A DNA stretch of 64,000 nucleotides from Malus domestica (Eukaryota > Streptophyta > Magnoliopsida > Rosales > Rosaceae), in contig NC_091675.1 of NCBI RefSeq assembly GCF_042453785.1, forward strand, positions 4,476,501 through 4,540,500. The letters are read 5' to 3'. A program made the position numbers and the translations under genes. Positions 36,287-48,477 of the stretch are shown piece by piece (positions within the stretch are counted from its first letter, which is position 1; each line of letters opens with the position of its first letter). The notes below the pieces were generated by a model. It was given only the letters and a program-made list of their open reading frames with translations, did no database searches and was not told the DNA's origin.

Positions 36287-37577
36287 GTCGAATGAAAAGA
36301 GACAAATGGGGTCCACCCTATGCAAAAGTTTTGGAGCAGTGAGGGTAATTTTGTCCAAGAAAAGTATGTGTTGAACAAAGGACTAGGGTTTCTTTTTATT
36401 TTTGGTTTATAAAAATTTTTAAATGTATTTTTGGGTTGGTGTAGTGCCATTACGTGCACAACTTTTGTGTAAAGGGGGAATGGGAATGGAAATGGTGATG
36501 TGTGGTGGTAGGGTTTCTGCTTTGTTAAGGAGAGAGGGATGGTGGGCTCCAACAGAAGATTAGCTTTAGCTTAATCACGAAGAATCAAACAAAAATGTAT
36601 AAACAAACAACAGATTATCTGAAAGTTTAGCCGACAAATTTCGCACAAGGCGTATGGAATACGCAGTTGAGAAGGTGATGATCTGATTCTCTCAATAATC
36701 AATATACATACCTGTGTTTGGAAAAATTCTGAAAAATATACAGTCAAATTATCCAAGATTGATATTATATTGTAAAAATCAAGATCTTCGGTCGAACTCA
36801 TGATAAATGCATATGTATAGACAGGGTCTTATGTATTTAAAAGGATGAACGTTCACAATTATGATATATTTTTTTCTTTAATTTAATTTGATCTCATTTT
36901 TTAACAGTCACAAAATTGACCATCTAGGGTGTATAAGCTGCTTTTGTGAGCTTCGCTTTTACATGGTTAGTGTCAGATTTTGCGCCTGAAGTGATTAATC
37001 AACCTAAGACGAATCCTAAAGTTTATGCTTCAAATGGCGATTCTACATCTAAAATCGAGTCAATAAATGTGATCAAAGAAAGAAAATTAAATTGAGTATA
37101 AAGATAGGTTTTATTAACAAGATTGATTGTTATTTAGCGTCATAACCAGATAATAACCAGTGCATATATATAATTCCCAGCTCACCGTGAGATGCATTAG
37201 TAAGCCTTTTGAGAATATTTCATTTGAAAAGAGTTGAGCTCCAGTAGTTAAAAGCAAGTTCTGTGTTCAAATTCCTCATTCTCCATTAATATTACCCCCT
37301 GTACCAGAAAAAGTATACCTCGTTTGTCATATTATTCTTTGTTCCTAGAACATGGCGTTTCGAATAAAATACTCGCATACAAATTAAGATTTCGTGGAAA
37401 GGAATCAAGGCAGTTTTCTTAGTTAGCATTCCTGGACTTTTTCTCAGTGGACGTTTTGGAAAGGGGTTCGGCTCTCATTAGTAAATCCAGACCAAAATAT
37501 AAGTGGATGCTAACATGCACACGTTCTCTTCTGCGTTTGAAGCTTTAATTAACCAGTAAAAATACAATCTAATGAAA
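36287..37577. other. bZIP upstream region and spacer
   Basis: Contains the upstream region of the bZIP gene and AT-rich sequence with no recognised gene, RNA or element up to the Mutator-type insertion. Confidence 0.4.
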
Positions 37578-37838
37578 TATTAATTAGGGTAAATTACATT
37601 TTACCATCTCAAGTTTGAGGTGTATTACAACCTTATACAATATTTTCAAAACATTTCACTTTCATACCTCACGTACTATTTTATTTCAATATAATACATC
37701 CGTTACATTTTTTATCCATTAATCTGTTAAGAGTTGACATGGCAACCACATTTGTGCCACGTGGCAAATTTTATTTATTTATTTAAAATATTATAATAAT
37801 TTACCTTATTAAAAAAATAAAAATAAATAGAAAAAAAA

Positions 37839-39347
37839 GGGTAAATATCAGTTTACTACCCTCAAGTTTTATGGTTTTCAACATTTGGTACATAAAGTTT
37901 TTTTCATCCCAGAGTCATACCTAAAGTGTTAATTTTGGGACAGTCTCATACATCCGTTAATCAAACTGTTAACTCTTCCATTAACTGATGACGTGGTGCC
38001 CATGTGGACAATGACTGGGTGCCACGTGTCATTAAAAAATTAATTAAATATTAAAATAAAATAAAATAAAATAAAAGAACCAGAACGCCTTCGTCTTCCC
38101 TACCCTCCACCACTCCACCCCCTCCAGTCCTAGGGAAAGCCCTAATCTGCGTGCAGAGATGGTCGTTATCCGTGGAGATCCTCAATGCCTATGGTTGGGA
38201 CCTCGAGCTCACGATCTCTTCCTTCACTCTAAAAAGCATTTCAAAACTCAAAAACTTTTTCCCTCATTTCTTCTTTGCCAAAAATGGAGCCTTCAGCTCT
38301 CAAACTGGTTATGGTTCAAGGTCCGCGGAAGGGTGAAACCCTAAAATTCGTACCCTGATCCAAGGTCCGAATTTGCTGCGTTGTTCAAGGCAACAACCTC
38401 CCAATTAAAGACTCCGGCATTTCCTCCAAGCACCTCTCCATCGAATCTGAATCAGGCAAATGGGTACCTCGACCCCCTAAATACGCTCGTGGATCTCACC
38501 GACGGCGACGAAATCAAAATTGATGAGTACACTTTCGTCGAGGTGAGGATCGCCGGCTACGAAGAGAGCCGGCTGAGACAGAACCCTAGGTGTGCGGTGA
38601 CCGCAACGGAAGCTACTGTTGTGCTGGTTTCGGAGAGTCGGGGAAGAAGAGGTAGGGTTGTGAATGAGAGCGAGGGGATAACGGAGGTGGAGAGAGCGAA
38701 TGTTGTGGAAATTGAGGTCGTAGGGAAACGAGGGAGGGGCCGACCGCTCAGAGCTAGGGTTTTGAAGATTGAAGTTGCGGAGGAGAAGCCTGTGGAGGAA
38801 AATTTGGCACGGCAAGTGAGTACGAGGCAAACTCAGAGCTCCAGGATCGAGGAATTGGGGAAGATCCCAAGTATCGTCGGAACCTCCACAGTCTCCGATG
38901 CCAATCTGGACAGTCATCAAACCCCATCGCGGCACCCGGGTTTTTAGGGGAAGGGAATGGGCTGGGTTTTTGGGGAAGGAGAAAAGGCTTGGTGGTAAGG
39001 GTGGGTATCAGGGAAGGGGATGGGTGTTGGCGGGTAAGGGGTGGAAGGGATGGAAGGGTGTTGGGTGAGGAAGACGAAGACGTTCTGGGTTTTTTTTAAA
39101 ATTTTTTTATAATAATTAATTAAATAATTAATTTAATATTTTAAAATTTTTTAATGACACGTGACGCTCAGTCATCATCCACATGGGCGCTACGTCATCA
39201 GTTAACGGAAGAGTTAACAGTTTGACTAACGGATGTATGAGACTGTCCCAAAATTAACACTTTAGGTATGACTCTGGGACGAAAAAAACTTCATGTACCA
39301 AATGTTGAAAACCATGAAACTTGAGGGTAGTAAACTGATATTTACCC
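37839..39347 (+). mobile_element. Inner Mutator-like element (Pack-MULE type) with captured FHA gene
   Basis: Terminal inverted repeats of about 190 bp (GGGTAAATATCAGTTTACTA at the left, its mirror at 39328-39347) surround a GC-richer core. Flanks are 'gaaaaaaaa' and 'aaaaaaaaa', consistent with a 9-bp duplication in an A-run. No transposase is present. The core from about 38090 to 38950 is host-derived coding sequence (separate entry). Confidence 0.87.
38284..38947 (+). pseudogene. Captured FHA-domain gene fragment, broken
   Basis: From ATG 38284 the frame reads MEPSALKLVMVQGPRKGETLKF, continues after an in-frame TGA (38356) as [35 protein letters not shown], then shifts frame to [15 protein letters not shown]. 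This is the order of an N-terminal phosphothreonine-binding FHA domain as in plant FHA proteins of the At4g14490 type. The conserved Gly-Arg position is altered (Cys instead of Arg), and the SSKH core is kept. The downstream frame to 38947 is Arg/Glu-rich with an AT-hook-like RGRGRP. A stop plus a frameshift make it a pseudogene. Confidence 0.82.
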
Positions 39348-40013
39348 AAAAAAAAAACTCAAACCCACCTGCCCGCAACCCCCACCCCAGCAAACAAACC
39401 CAGAAATCTTCACCCCACCCACCCGAGACCCACCTCCCTTCCCAAAAATCCCCTTCTCAGTCCTCTCCTCACTCGCCATTTCTAATTGCTTCTCACTCTC
39501 TCTAGGAGATGAGTCCTCAAACCCTAACCCTAATCTCATGCACTCATCTCTCTTCTTCTTCCTCTTCCTATCGCCGATCGATTCGTAGAGACGCTCGTCG
39601 ACGGTCTCCGCTCCCACAGAAAACGTAGGAGCTTGGACAGAGGGGGTGGCTCGGGTGGGATTTTTTGGGTGTGGCGGAGGTGGGATTTTTGGGCGTGGCA
39701 GCGGTCTCCGGAGGAGGGAGGTGAGGGTGGGGTGGGATGGGGTTTTTTTTTTTTAATAGGGTAAATATTATTATATTTTAAATGCATAAAAAATTAATAT
39801 TTTTGTCACGTAGCACATTTTTGGCAGCCACGTCAGCACAAATGTGGATCTCATATTTACCACGTAATCACTTAACGGATTTTCTAAGGGATGTATAAAA
39901 TTGAAATAAAATGATAAGTAAACGTATGAAATTGAAATGTTTTAAAGATGTTGTAAGGAATTGAAATTGACCCCAAACCTGAGAGGATAAAATGTAATTT
40001 ACCCTATTGATTA

Positions 40014-41294
40014 TTAAAGCTTAATTACTGATCAGGTTTTTGTCTCCCCTTTAGTGTGCCGCATCAAATTTGGTAAATCCAAAGTAGGGTTCATGTGCTG
40101 TGCTGCTGCACAGTTTTCCTAATCGATTCCCTCATTTTTTTTTTTAACAGTGTTTAATATAAAATTTTGGCCTGGTTTGTCTTTCTCTTGATTGTTATAT
40201 ATTTCGTACATAATATGGTCTAAAGTTAACCAGATTGATTTGAAAGCTAAAGAGATGAAATCACTCTATTTAATTATCCCTTTTTCGGTTACATTGGAAG
40301 GAATCGAACCTGACCTAGTTAGGCTAGCTAATTTCATTTCTCTATCCACTCACCATTTTGGCTAGCTTCAAAGGCTTATCTTACAAGTCTCTTTGGATAA
40401 CATTTTATAGGACCAGTGTATATATTGCCCGATGAAAACAATACATTATAAATCCCCAATTTGGCTATCCTAATACGTTTTGATATGATACGCAAGAACA
40501 CTAACGGATCAACAATAGGGCCAATGCATAAACTGTCGAATGTTCCTTTGATGTTGTTTGCAAGTATATTGTCATGAGAGCAAAATGTTTAACAAAATAT
40601 CTCAAGAGGCTGAGGAAGTGCCTTGATTAGACAAAGTGGCGTGTGAGCTTCATTTTTCCTTGGAAGATAAATGCATGCATCCACCATTGTCTAAAAGTGT
40701 CGGGAGCTAAGGGCAACTGGACATAGTGGCGCATGAGTTTGATCTCACCAGGAAGACAGATTTATGGATCCGCCATTGTTCAAAACGCGTATGCTATAGC
40801 CGAAGAATATTGCAGTATTTAGAACCGGCTGGCGGCTACATTAAAATCCCTCATCTAAACCGGCCTAAAAGAATAGAACCTTAAAAGCTACAAAGTCGAA
40901 ATCCCCTAGGGTGCTAGGACTAGACTAGCTCATGATCACAAATCACTCTAGCCATTAACGAAATTGTGTATAAAAAGTGCTTCCACTCTCCAATAAATAT
41001 TATATAGCTAGAGCTTATTGTTCACTGAACCTGGAAAAGTACATTGATAGTGAAGATGCTGCTTTGTTTTGTAAAGAAGAAAAGAAATGTTTTACAATAC
41101 AATTTACAAACGGCCCTTGGCCGGCACCACTAGATGTGTACACGAACAGCAAGATGAGGCTCCATGTACAAATGACTTACAATCTTTACGTTTATAGCAG
41201 TCGATCGAACATCTCTGCTTGTCTCATGTTTTCCTGTTGCCAGTTTATAGACTCGTATATGATATTCGAAGCCAGTGAGAAGTATAAATGATGC
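40014..41294. other. Intergenic region downstream of the DUF2045 gene
   Basis: Contains a diverged direct duplication at about 40610-40790 ('gacaaagtggcgtgtgagcttca' / 'gacatagtggcgcatgagtttga', each followed by 'tccaccattgtc'/'tccgccattgtt'). No gene is supported. The last few hundred bases should hold the 3' UTR of the minus-strand gene. Confidence 0.45.
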
Positions 41295-44200
41295 TTACAA
41301 TGTCACTGGAGGAGTACCCTGCGTTTCACAAACGAGAGAACTAAATTTTAGTACTCTTTGAAGTGTGGAAGGAGTGATCAACTGCGGGTTTTTTGAAGTT
41401 TTGTTTTAAAACTTATTTCCACAAGTTACAATTAACCAAAAGTATTCTATAGGAACCGGGCACAACAAACTCACCTTAAAGAGAAGATCATGTGCAATCT
41501 GTTCCCAGGGTAATGAAATGGACATTAAGCAACATTTGAGAGGTACCATCTCATCATCAAAACTATGGGTAGAAGAAGCAGCTGCATAGGCATTCTTCGC
41601 AGCCACAGATGCAACAGAAGCTGCTTTGCGAACAATGGAGCCAATCCCGAATCCTGTCTTGGATATAACAGGTGAAAAAGGACCCAGATCTTGTTGGCTT
41701 TGATCTGATAACATAACATCTACTTTCAGTATTTGACACAAACCCTTACATCATAGGATCAATTATTTGAAAATAGCACCTTCATCACAAAAGCACGCAG
41801 GAGCAACAACCTCACATGAAGCTAGATGAACTTTGCAGGAAAGATAATGGTAAATCATATTCATATGAATTTCCTAATAGCACAGTGAAGAAAATTAGCT
41901 CAGCAACTCATCCTAATTTGTCAGGAATAATTTTCTTTAGACCCTTCAAATTTGTAATTACATGCGGGCCACATGATAATCAATCTGCATCTAAACTATT
42001 GTGACTGGACATAATTTAGAGAAAAAGTACACATCCACCCGATCGTGTCAATGAAGTTTAATTTCTTTTATCCCATAAAGGTCATAATAATTTTATGCTT
42101 CAGAGCAACATTTCCTCTGGAACATCAAACAAGAAATCAAGTGCAAACTTTATACCGTCACTAAATTATAGAGTAAGAACTCCTCACCTGCAACACCAGA
42201 AACAGCTACTTCAACTTCCCCACGTCCTCCGGGACCTTTCATGTAAAGTTTGTCTGTTTTGCCAGGGGAATGACCAAGCAGATTCCCAAATCGAGACTTG
42301 CCAGCTGTGGAACAGAGACAAAGAGATGAGTGACTAAACCAATATGATGCAATCAAATCCCCTAGTAGGCCGCTGAGAGATAAATAAATGTCATTCCCAA
42401 TGCATTGTTCAAACTATATAGTGATTGTTTGGGTGGAACCCGGTCCTAATGGACTAGCTTTGAATCAAACTGATTTATAAGATAAAAGTCGATAAAAAAA
42501 AAGGTCTAAATGAAACAGCATGAATTTAGCGAGTTTATCCAAATGAACAATACTTTTGCACATCACATCTAAAGTCAACACATTTCAAAAATTCTTCATG
42601 TATAACCAGTGAAAGACACTTTATACTCCATCCAACTTAAACCAGAAAACATACAAAGCCATCCAACTGTTGAAGGGAAAATGGAAACCGTATCTAATGG
42701 TACAACAGACAAATATAAATTCATTTCAAAAGATTTTCACCGAGAAATAAAAGCAAACAGCAACATAAAGTTAATATCTCTAGTAAATCTTACCATCATA
42801 TGCATCTCGGACCATTTGATAGCTAACGAATCCTGAAAAAAGAGTCAGCTGCAGTCACAACACCAGAAAATCAGTGTGTTTACAGAGTATTCCTTGAAGC
42901 AACGACATGCGTGAGACATTCATTTATACCTCATCTCTAATAGTAGTTATGGCATGTGAAACAGAGATTTAGAAAGAAACCTTAGTATTTTTCGTCTTTG
43001 CAGAATTTGTCTCAATCCTCAAAGAGGAACTATCACTAGAACTGCATTCATCCACCTCCCTTACCCTAGGAAATGCTGCCCCATCGTGTGCATTGAGAAT
43101 TACACAGTAGCAATGGTCTGTTTCAGTCAAGACCTGGAAAAACATAAAATCATTTCTCACAGCATTGTAAATTGTACATATGCCAGAAAGCAAACTGAAA
43201 GACTAGCATAAAAAGTTGGTTAAAGTCTGAAAGATGTGAAATTGAAAAAAATACGAAAATCATCAGTCTCAAAACAAGCAGGTTCTTCAAACTAATAACA
43301 GAAAAGTGACGATAAAAAGCATGATTACACATTTAACTGTTGTGGGGCAAGAACATTTTCAAAATAACAATGGAAGGTCGTTTGTAAATGATCTCATCAC
43401 ATCTTTTACCACAGCATCAAAAGTGGAGTCAAAGTCATCGATTGCAAAACAAATATCTGGATAAGCAGGTGTTGTCTCCACTTCCTAGATAAATGTCATC
43501 GATAGTGTTAGAATTAAGTGGAAGCAATAACATGATTCAGTGATATCACGTTTATCAGAAAGTACCTAAACTTGCCTTTTTCGAGTCCAACTGAAAATCG
43601 ACACGGCTTGGAGATGCATAAACAGTCTTTACAACCTGCAGAGGTGCCACAAGTCGTATGATGTTGTATGGAAAACATAGACTGCACCCAGAGATATCCA
43701 CAGTATGCAGACTGTATTGCAATTTTTCCATAATAAAATACAGAAAGAAGAAGATTGTAAGACATACTTCAACACAATAATTTTAGGTTGTGCATACCTT
43801 ATATATTGGAGATAATGGTATACCTTGCTCAGCTTGATGATTCCGAAGGTCCTGATGACTGAAAATCAACACTTAATTTAACTTTTACCATCGCAAAGCT
43901 CTGGTGAAAAATTAAAAGCATATAAGGATATTTGACTACAAATCTACAAAACATAAGTAAAATCATTGGTCCTTTTTTCTAAGCTTTTGGGATAACTGAA
44001 CCGGGGTAATGAAAAGTTGATCCAGTGAAACTCCAATCAGAGAAAACATAACAAGACAATGCAGCAACATATAAACAATCCTGATCACTAGATTCACTAC
44101 ACATCTGAACTCTATCTCCAATACTTAACTAACAACACAGAAACGTGTTTGATAAGAAAAAGAGATGTGCGAAACTTATAGAACCGAAGCATTATGCCCA

Positions 44201-44939
44201 TGAAAGACAAGAGCTAGTTACCTGCAAATAGCCACTGTTACAGTGAATGAAGTGTGAGCAATCAAGTTCAAGTAAAACGAACGCCTCCAATCCACATCCA
44301 CATTACTTTCCCCAATCAAGTCATCCAACTGTTTGATAAAAGTAAACACACTTATGAGCTACAGTACATCTAGAATCTCTTAAAATTTCGACAAAACAAA
44401 AACCCGAAAAGGCGATTTCGAAGCCCATTTTTTTACCTTATGTGCCCACCTGCGTACAAAGTACGGAGAAACACCTTCCTTGCCGTCATTAAATCCATAC
44501 CCATAATAGCTCTGCCCCCAAAAAAATGCATTAATTCAAACAAATGAAGCTATAATTTTTTTTTATAATTTAAGCAAAAAAATAGAAACATATAAATAAA
44601 AGGGTACCAATTTTCTGACGAAGAAGACGAGATCATCGTCCTGACGTCCTCTGGAATCTTTACCGCGTACGAAGTACAAATCCAACATATCGTGCCAGAA
44701 TCTGTGGTCCAATTCGACATCGGAAGTGTCGTCCTCGTCCGCGACTATCACTGTTTTCCCCAACAAGTTCGAGTGCTTCTTCACCATACTCAGCAATTCA
44801 AATCTACCCAGAAGAAAAAGAACAAAAATTTAGCTCGGGGAAATTTTACGCAACCAATTTTCCCGAGAAACAAACAGAAAATAGCAAAATTGAAGACGTG
44901 GGTTTACCTGGAGGGGGTTTCTTCTCCATGACCGAGCAT
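41295..44939 (-). CDS. DUF2045 / KIAA0930-like conserved eukaryotic protein, 12 exons
   Basis: Function unknown; the family is shared by plants and animals. Exons (minus strand): 44939-44908, 44803-44608, 44511-44437, 44328-44222, 43858-43798, 43635-43576, 43484-43410, 43133-42981, 42848-42794, 42304-42188, 41704-41475 and 41318-41295, giving 394 aa in one continuous frame. Recognisable blocks are RFWHDMLDLYFVRG with DDDLVFFVRK (near residue 45-70), DVDWRRSFYLNLIAHTSFTV, VYASPSRVDF, YPDICFAIDDFDSTFDAV, FVSYQMVRDAYDAGKSRFGN, LYMKGPGGRGEVEVAVSGV and a C-terminal LPWEQIAHDLLFKGTPPVTL. These follow the order seen in human KIAA0930. Intron 6 uses a GC donor (AAG|GCAAGT at 43575); no GT donor there keeps the frame. 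Exon 9 must start at 42848, because the nearer AG at 42833 breaks the frame. Confidence 0.9.
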
Positions 44940-45190
44940 TTCGATTGGTAGTATTGCTTTGGTTTTCTGAGGGATGATTGAAGAAATTGGTAGAAGGAAG
45001 GTAGGAGGTAGTGGTTATGAAGGTCACGAGTTATGGTGAGTTCACTCGGTGACCTGCTGCCGCTCTCTGTAATTTTTCCACCAAACGGTCTGACAGGGAT
45101 GACTCGCGTCACTTTGGACTTTGGAGTAATTTCAAGTTTCCCGTAGTTTAAACTTGGTTTATATCACTTGACGTGGTCTACTACCAACAA

Positions 45191-45262
45191 GTCGTTGTAG
45201 TATAGTGGTAAGTATTCCCGCCTGTCACGCGGGTGACCCGGGTTCGATCCCCGGCAACGGCG
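45191..45262 (+). tRNA. tRNA-Asp (anticodon GTC)
   Basis: 72-nt cloverleaf. The acceptor strand GTCGTTG pairs with CAACGGC and the discriminator is G. The D-arm contains AGTATAGTGGTAAGTAT, the anticodon loop is CTGTCAC within CCCGC/GCGGG, and the T-arm is CCCGGGTTCGATCCCCGG with the B box GGTTCGATCC. No intron. A T-rich run at about 45264-45280 serves as the Pol III stop. It sits about 250 bp upstream of the divergent DUF2045 gene. Confidence 0.97.
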
Positions 45263-46275
45263 TTTAGTTTTTATTTTTCAATTTCTCCATACATTTATTT
45301 TGGGCCTGCTTGTTTTGAATTCGACTGATTAACTTTGGGCCAGAAAGTTCCAATCCAGTAGAGACTTTTTTTTAAGGGTTTAGTGACCCAACACCGATAA
45401 TATGTTTGCCATTAGGGACGGGTTCAGTTTCAATTGATTCGATTTTTTGCCAAAATCAAAACTAAATCGAATATTTTGTTCAGTTCAAATTTTTTTATTT
45501 GGTCGGTTTGAATATTTTTCAATTCAGTTTCGATTTTTTTTTTTTTAAACAATACAGTTACTGGACACACCGATCCTTTAATGGCTTGTTTACGTAATCG
45601 TAATCAAAATAAGAGGAATTTGATTGAGGAGGAATTGAGTTGATGAGGAATTGGAATGAAAATGAGTCAAAATCAGATTCCTGTTGAAGTTGTTTACTTA
45701 AATGTTCAAGAATTGGAATATAAATGAAATTGAGTTCATATAAGTTGTTTACTAATTCAGCTGAATCGGAATAAATATCAGTATGATTACTAAATTACCC
45801 TTGGTTATTTTATTCTACATTTATGTTTATAAACATTTTAATTAGATATTTTTATTTATTTAATTAAAGTAAAGAGTTAAAATATGCATTATTGATTTAT
45901 TGTGCATAAATTAGATTATAATCTAATTAAAAGTAAAAAACCTAGCCACATTCATCTTCCTACCCACAGAAAAGAGAACCCAGATACCTTCAGAGTCTTC
46001 AAGACCTTCCTACCCCGTAGAAGAAAGAAGCCATAAAGCAATTGAAGAGTCAAGTCCTTCCTACCCCACAAAATAAATAACCCAGAAATTCAAAGAAATT
46101 CATTTGCTCATGCCTATTTCTTTCTCAGGTTTATGGTGGTGCAGTGGTGATACATAAGGGAGATGGAGATGGAGAAGTGGTTCGTGCTCTAATTTTCAAG
46201 ATTCTTCGATTCTTAGGGGCAAACAGAGAGTAGTTGTAGTGGGTATGGGATCTGGGCTTGGCGGAGCAGCATCTA

Positions 46276-46622
46276 GGGTTGGTTTGGTATTGCTGTGCTT
46301 TGAAAAAATATTGATTCTGATGTGCTGTGAGAATAAGTAGCTGTGAAATAAAGCAGCATAGTGTTTAGTAAACATTTTTGTAAAAGTGCTTTTGAAAAAA
46401 AAAAAACAAACAGTATTATAGTGTTTGGTAAACTTTTATGTAAAACAGATGTGAAAAATGCCAGTTTTTCAAAGCTGGGTTTTGCAGCTTTGTTTTTTTG
46501 GCTTTTTTTCATCCAAAACTGTGAAAAAAAAGATGAAGCTGAATGTTTACCAAACAGAAAAAAGCTCCCAACATTTTTTGATACCCATTTTTTTCATAAT
46601 TACCTCAATACCAAACCAGGCC
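46276..46622. mobile_element. Harbinger-type MITE
   Basis: 347 bp with inverted ends GGGTTGGTTTGGTATT and AATACCAAACCAGGCC, flanked by CTA on both sides (46273-46275 and 46623-46625). The interior contains mirrored 'gtgtttagtaaac' and 'gtttaccaaac' segments. Confidence 0.8.
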
Positions 46623-46658
46623 CTAGTCGTGAGGTAGATGAAGCAGCAGCACTGGTAA

Positions 46659-46855
46659 GAGCAATTCCACCCATGGAGCCCTTCCCCCTGACAATCCACT
46701 ATTCAATCCACCATATTAAACAGTAACTGCCTTAAATGAATAGTAACTACCATTAATGAACAGTAATTGTCATTTACATCTCCACCCTTGGAACCCTCCC
46801 CCTGGCAATAAGCAATTAAAATAATAGTTTTTTTTGTTTGTTTAAATAATAAAAA

Positions 46856-46913
<58 letters not shown>

Positions 46914-47091
46914 ACAAAAAAAAATAAAAAATTGCAAAGGCCTCGGGCCACAGGCCCGTCGACTCCCCACCCCCCTTCGCTCGGGCTCCCACCCTCACTC
47001 GGGCCCTTCCCTGCTGGAGCTACTCCCACCGGCCCTCAGGCCCTTTCTCCTCCCCTGTCGCCCGAGCAACCAGCATCCGCTGGAGTTGCTC
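46659..47091. mobile_element. Harbinger-type MITE with an internal (CT)n run
   Basis: Inverted ends GAGCAATTCCACC and GGAGTTGCTC are flanked by TAA (46656-46658 and 47092-47094). It includes a CT microsatellite at about 46859-46910 and a GC-rich stretch to 47080, not coding. Confidence 0.78.
46859..46910. repeat. (CT)n microsatellite
   Basis: About 26 uninterrupted CT units inside the MITE at 46659-47091. Confidence 0.97.
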
Positions 47092-47768
47092 TAAGGGAGA
47101 TGATCACAGTAAGATGAAGAGCAGTATTGGAATAATCACAACCAAGTGAGGGCATAATTGGTAAAAGAAGTCCATTCCCGATTCCCCTCTAATTTAGGAA
47201 TTGAAATACCTCCCTCATGTAGGAAGTCCAATTCCTCCAAAATCAGGAATGAGATTCCCCAATTGATGTGGACCCCACATATTTTTTGATTTTCCAAGAT
47301 TAAGTAAACAAAAGTGTATCCCGTAATCGAAATCCAATTCCATAAACTGATTCTGATTACATGTACGTAAACGTGCTCTAAATCTTATGTCCATAGATTC
47401 GTGTAGAAAACATGCAAGTTTCGTATAGAAAACCTGCAAGACTGCAAGTTTCAATTAAGCACTACTACCTAACACCTGCAAGACTGCAATAGTAGATAGA
47501 AATAGAATACTCTGATTACAACAAATCTCTCTGTTCATGGACGATTTACATCACATCACTCAGTTCCAGGGAAATTCTTTCAATATTTATGACATAAAAT
47601 AAACTGTCTTGTTGCTTACCTGCTAAGTTTCTATACAGACCTTATCATGAGAGACTTGTAAAAAGGCTCCATGCAATAGTCAGTGACCATTGACATGATG
47701 ATTAGTGTGGACCACTGACATGATGATTATTGTGGACCTTGAGTATTTGTATATAATTTTTATAATAT

Positions 47769-47885
47769 GAATTATTATTAGCACTTTAAAAATTTTATTT
47801 TACACTTATCATAAGTGTATTTTTCTTTCTTAATATAGAAAGTTTTGAGTGTAGAATGAGATTTTTTTAGTACTAATAACAATTC
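47769..47885. mobile_element. Intact short MITE of the family split by the LTR retrotransposon
   Basis: About 117 bp with mirrored ends 'gaattattattagcacttta' and 'agtactaataacaattc'. Its body ('ttttattttacac', 'gtatttttctttcttaatatagaaag', 'gagtgtagaatgagat') matches the two halves that flank the LTR retrotransposon at 51417-51451 and 62154-62232. Confidence 0.7.
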
Positions 47886-48321
47886 CTTTTATAATTAATA
47901 TATATTAAATAATTAGTAATATATATATATTTATATATATATCGATTCAGTTCGGTTTCCAAACCGCCAAAATTAAAACCAAACAACCAATTTTGGTTCT
48001 GTTTGAATTGATTTTCTTAGTTTGGTTCGGTTTTTTTTTCAGTTTTTAATTTTTTGAACCCACCCCTACTTGCCATGATTTTCTTGTTACTGGCTTCCTG
48101 TCACGCGTCTAACAATTAGCTTTTTAAAAATAAAAAATAAAAAAATTTATGTTTAGTTCTAATTACATGTTTTTTAATCAAAAAATAAAATAAAAAACAA
48201 AGAAAGAATAATAAACCTCCCACGACGTGGGTTTGAATTCATTTAAAACATGTAAAATGTCATTTTGTCCATATTTTGTTTGGGTAAATTGTTCATTGTT
48301 CTTGTTATAGTTTTCTTGTTA

Positions 48322-48468
48322 GGGGTGTGATATCCACACACCCCTTTTTACTTTTCCCACACCTTTTTGGTTTTCGGCTGTCGGATCAGATGAATTGAAG
48401 AAGATCAACGGACAGAAATTAACAAAGGGTATGTGAGAAAAAAAAAAGATGTGTGGATAGCATACCCC
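48322..48468. mobile_element. 147-bp Mutator-type MITE
   Basis: Inverted ends GGGGTGTGATATCCACACA and TGTGTGGATAGCATACCCC are flanked by identical 9-bp copies TTCTTGTTA (48313-48321 and 48469-48477). Non-coding. Confidence 0.88.
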
Positions 48469-48477
48469 TTCTTGTTA

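Larger units (their letters stand above)
37587..40004. mobile_element. Outer Mutator-like element
   Basis: The left end GGGTAAATTACATTTTACC and the right end (reverse complement GGGTAAATTACATTTTATCC) match over roughly 100 bp. Flanks TATTAATTA (37578-37586) and TATTGATTA (40005-40013) agree at 8 of 9 bases. A second, related element (37839-39347) is inserted in it. About 39350-39780 is a C/G-rich unique stretch with no recognised gene. Confidence 0.85.
45582..47378. mobile_element. PIF/Harbinger-type element nested in the hAT
   Basis: Left end TGGCTTGTTTACGTAATCGT and right end (reverse complement) GAGCACGTTTACGTACATGT share the GTTTACGTA core and continue as 'aatca.aat'. TAA is present on both sides (45579-45581 and 47379-47381). 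The body is non-coding and carries two smaller Harbinger-type MITEs. Confidence 0.72.
45413..48068. mobile_element. hAT element that hosts four further insertions
   Basis: The ends TAGGGACGGGTTC and, inverted, TAGGGGTGGGTTC are flanked by TTTGCCAT (45405-45412) and CTTGCCAT (48069-48076), 7 of 8 bases the same, as expected for hAT. Sub-terminal sequence is rich in 'cggttt'/'aaaccg' motifs. No transposase is visible. Inserted elements lie at 45582-47378 (with two more inside) and 47769-47885. Confidence 0.8.

Noticed and set aside
36214..36552. 112-codon minus-strand frame upstream of the bZIP gene, considered as a uORF
   Set aside because: It overlaps the bZIP start in another frame, starts upstream of the likely TATA box and lacks the conserved sucrose-control peptide pattern.
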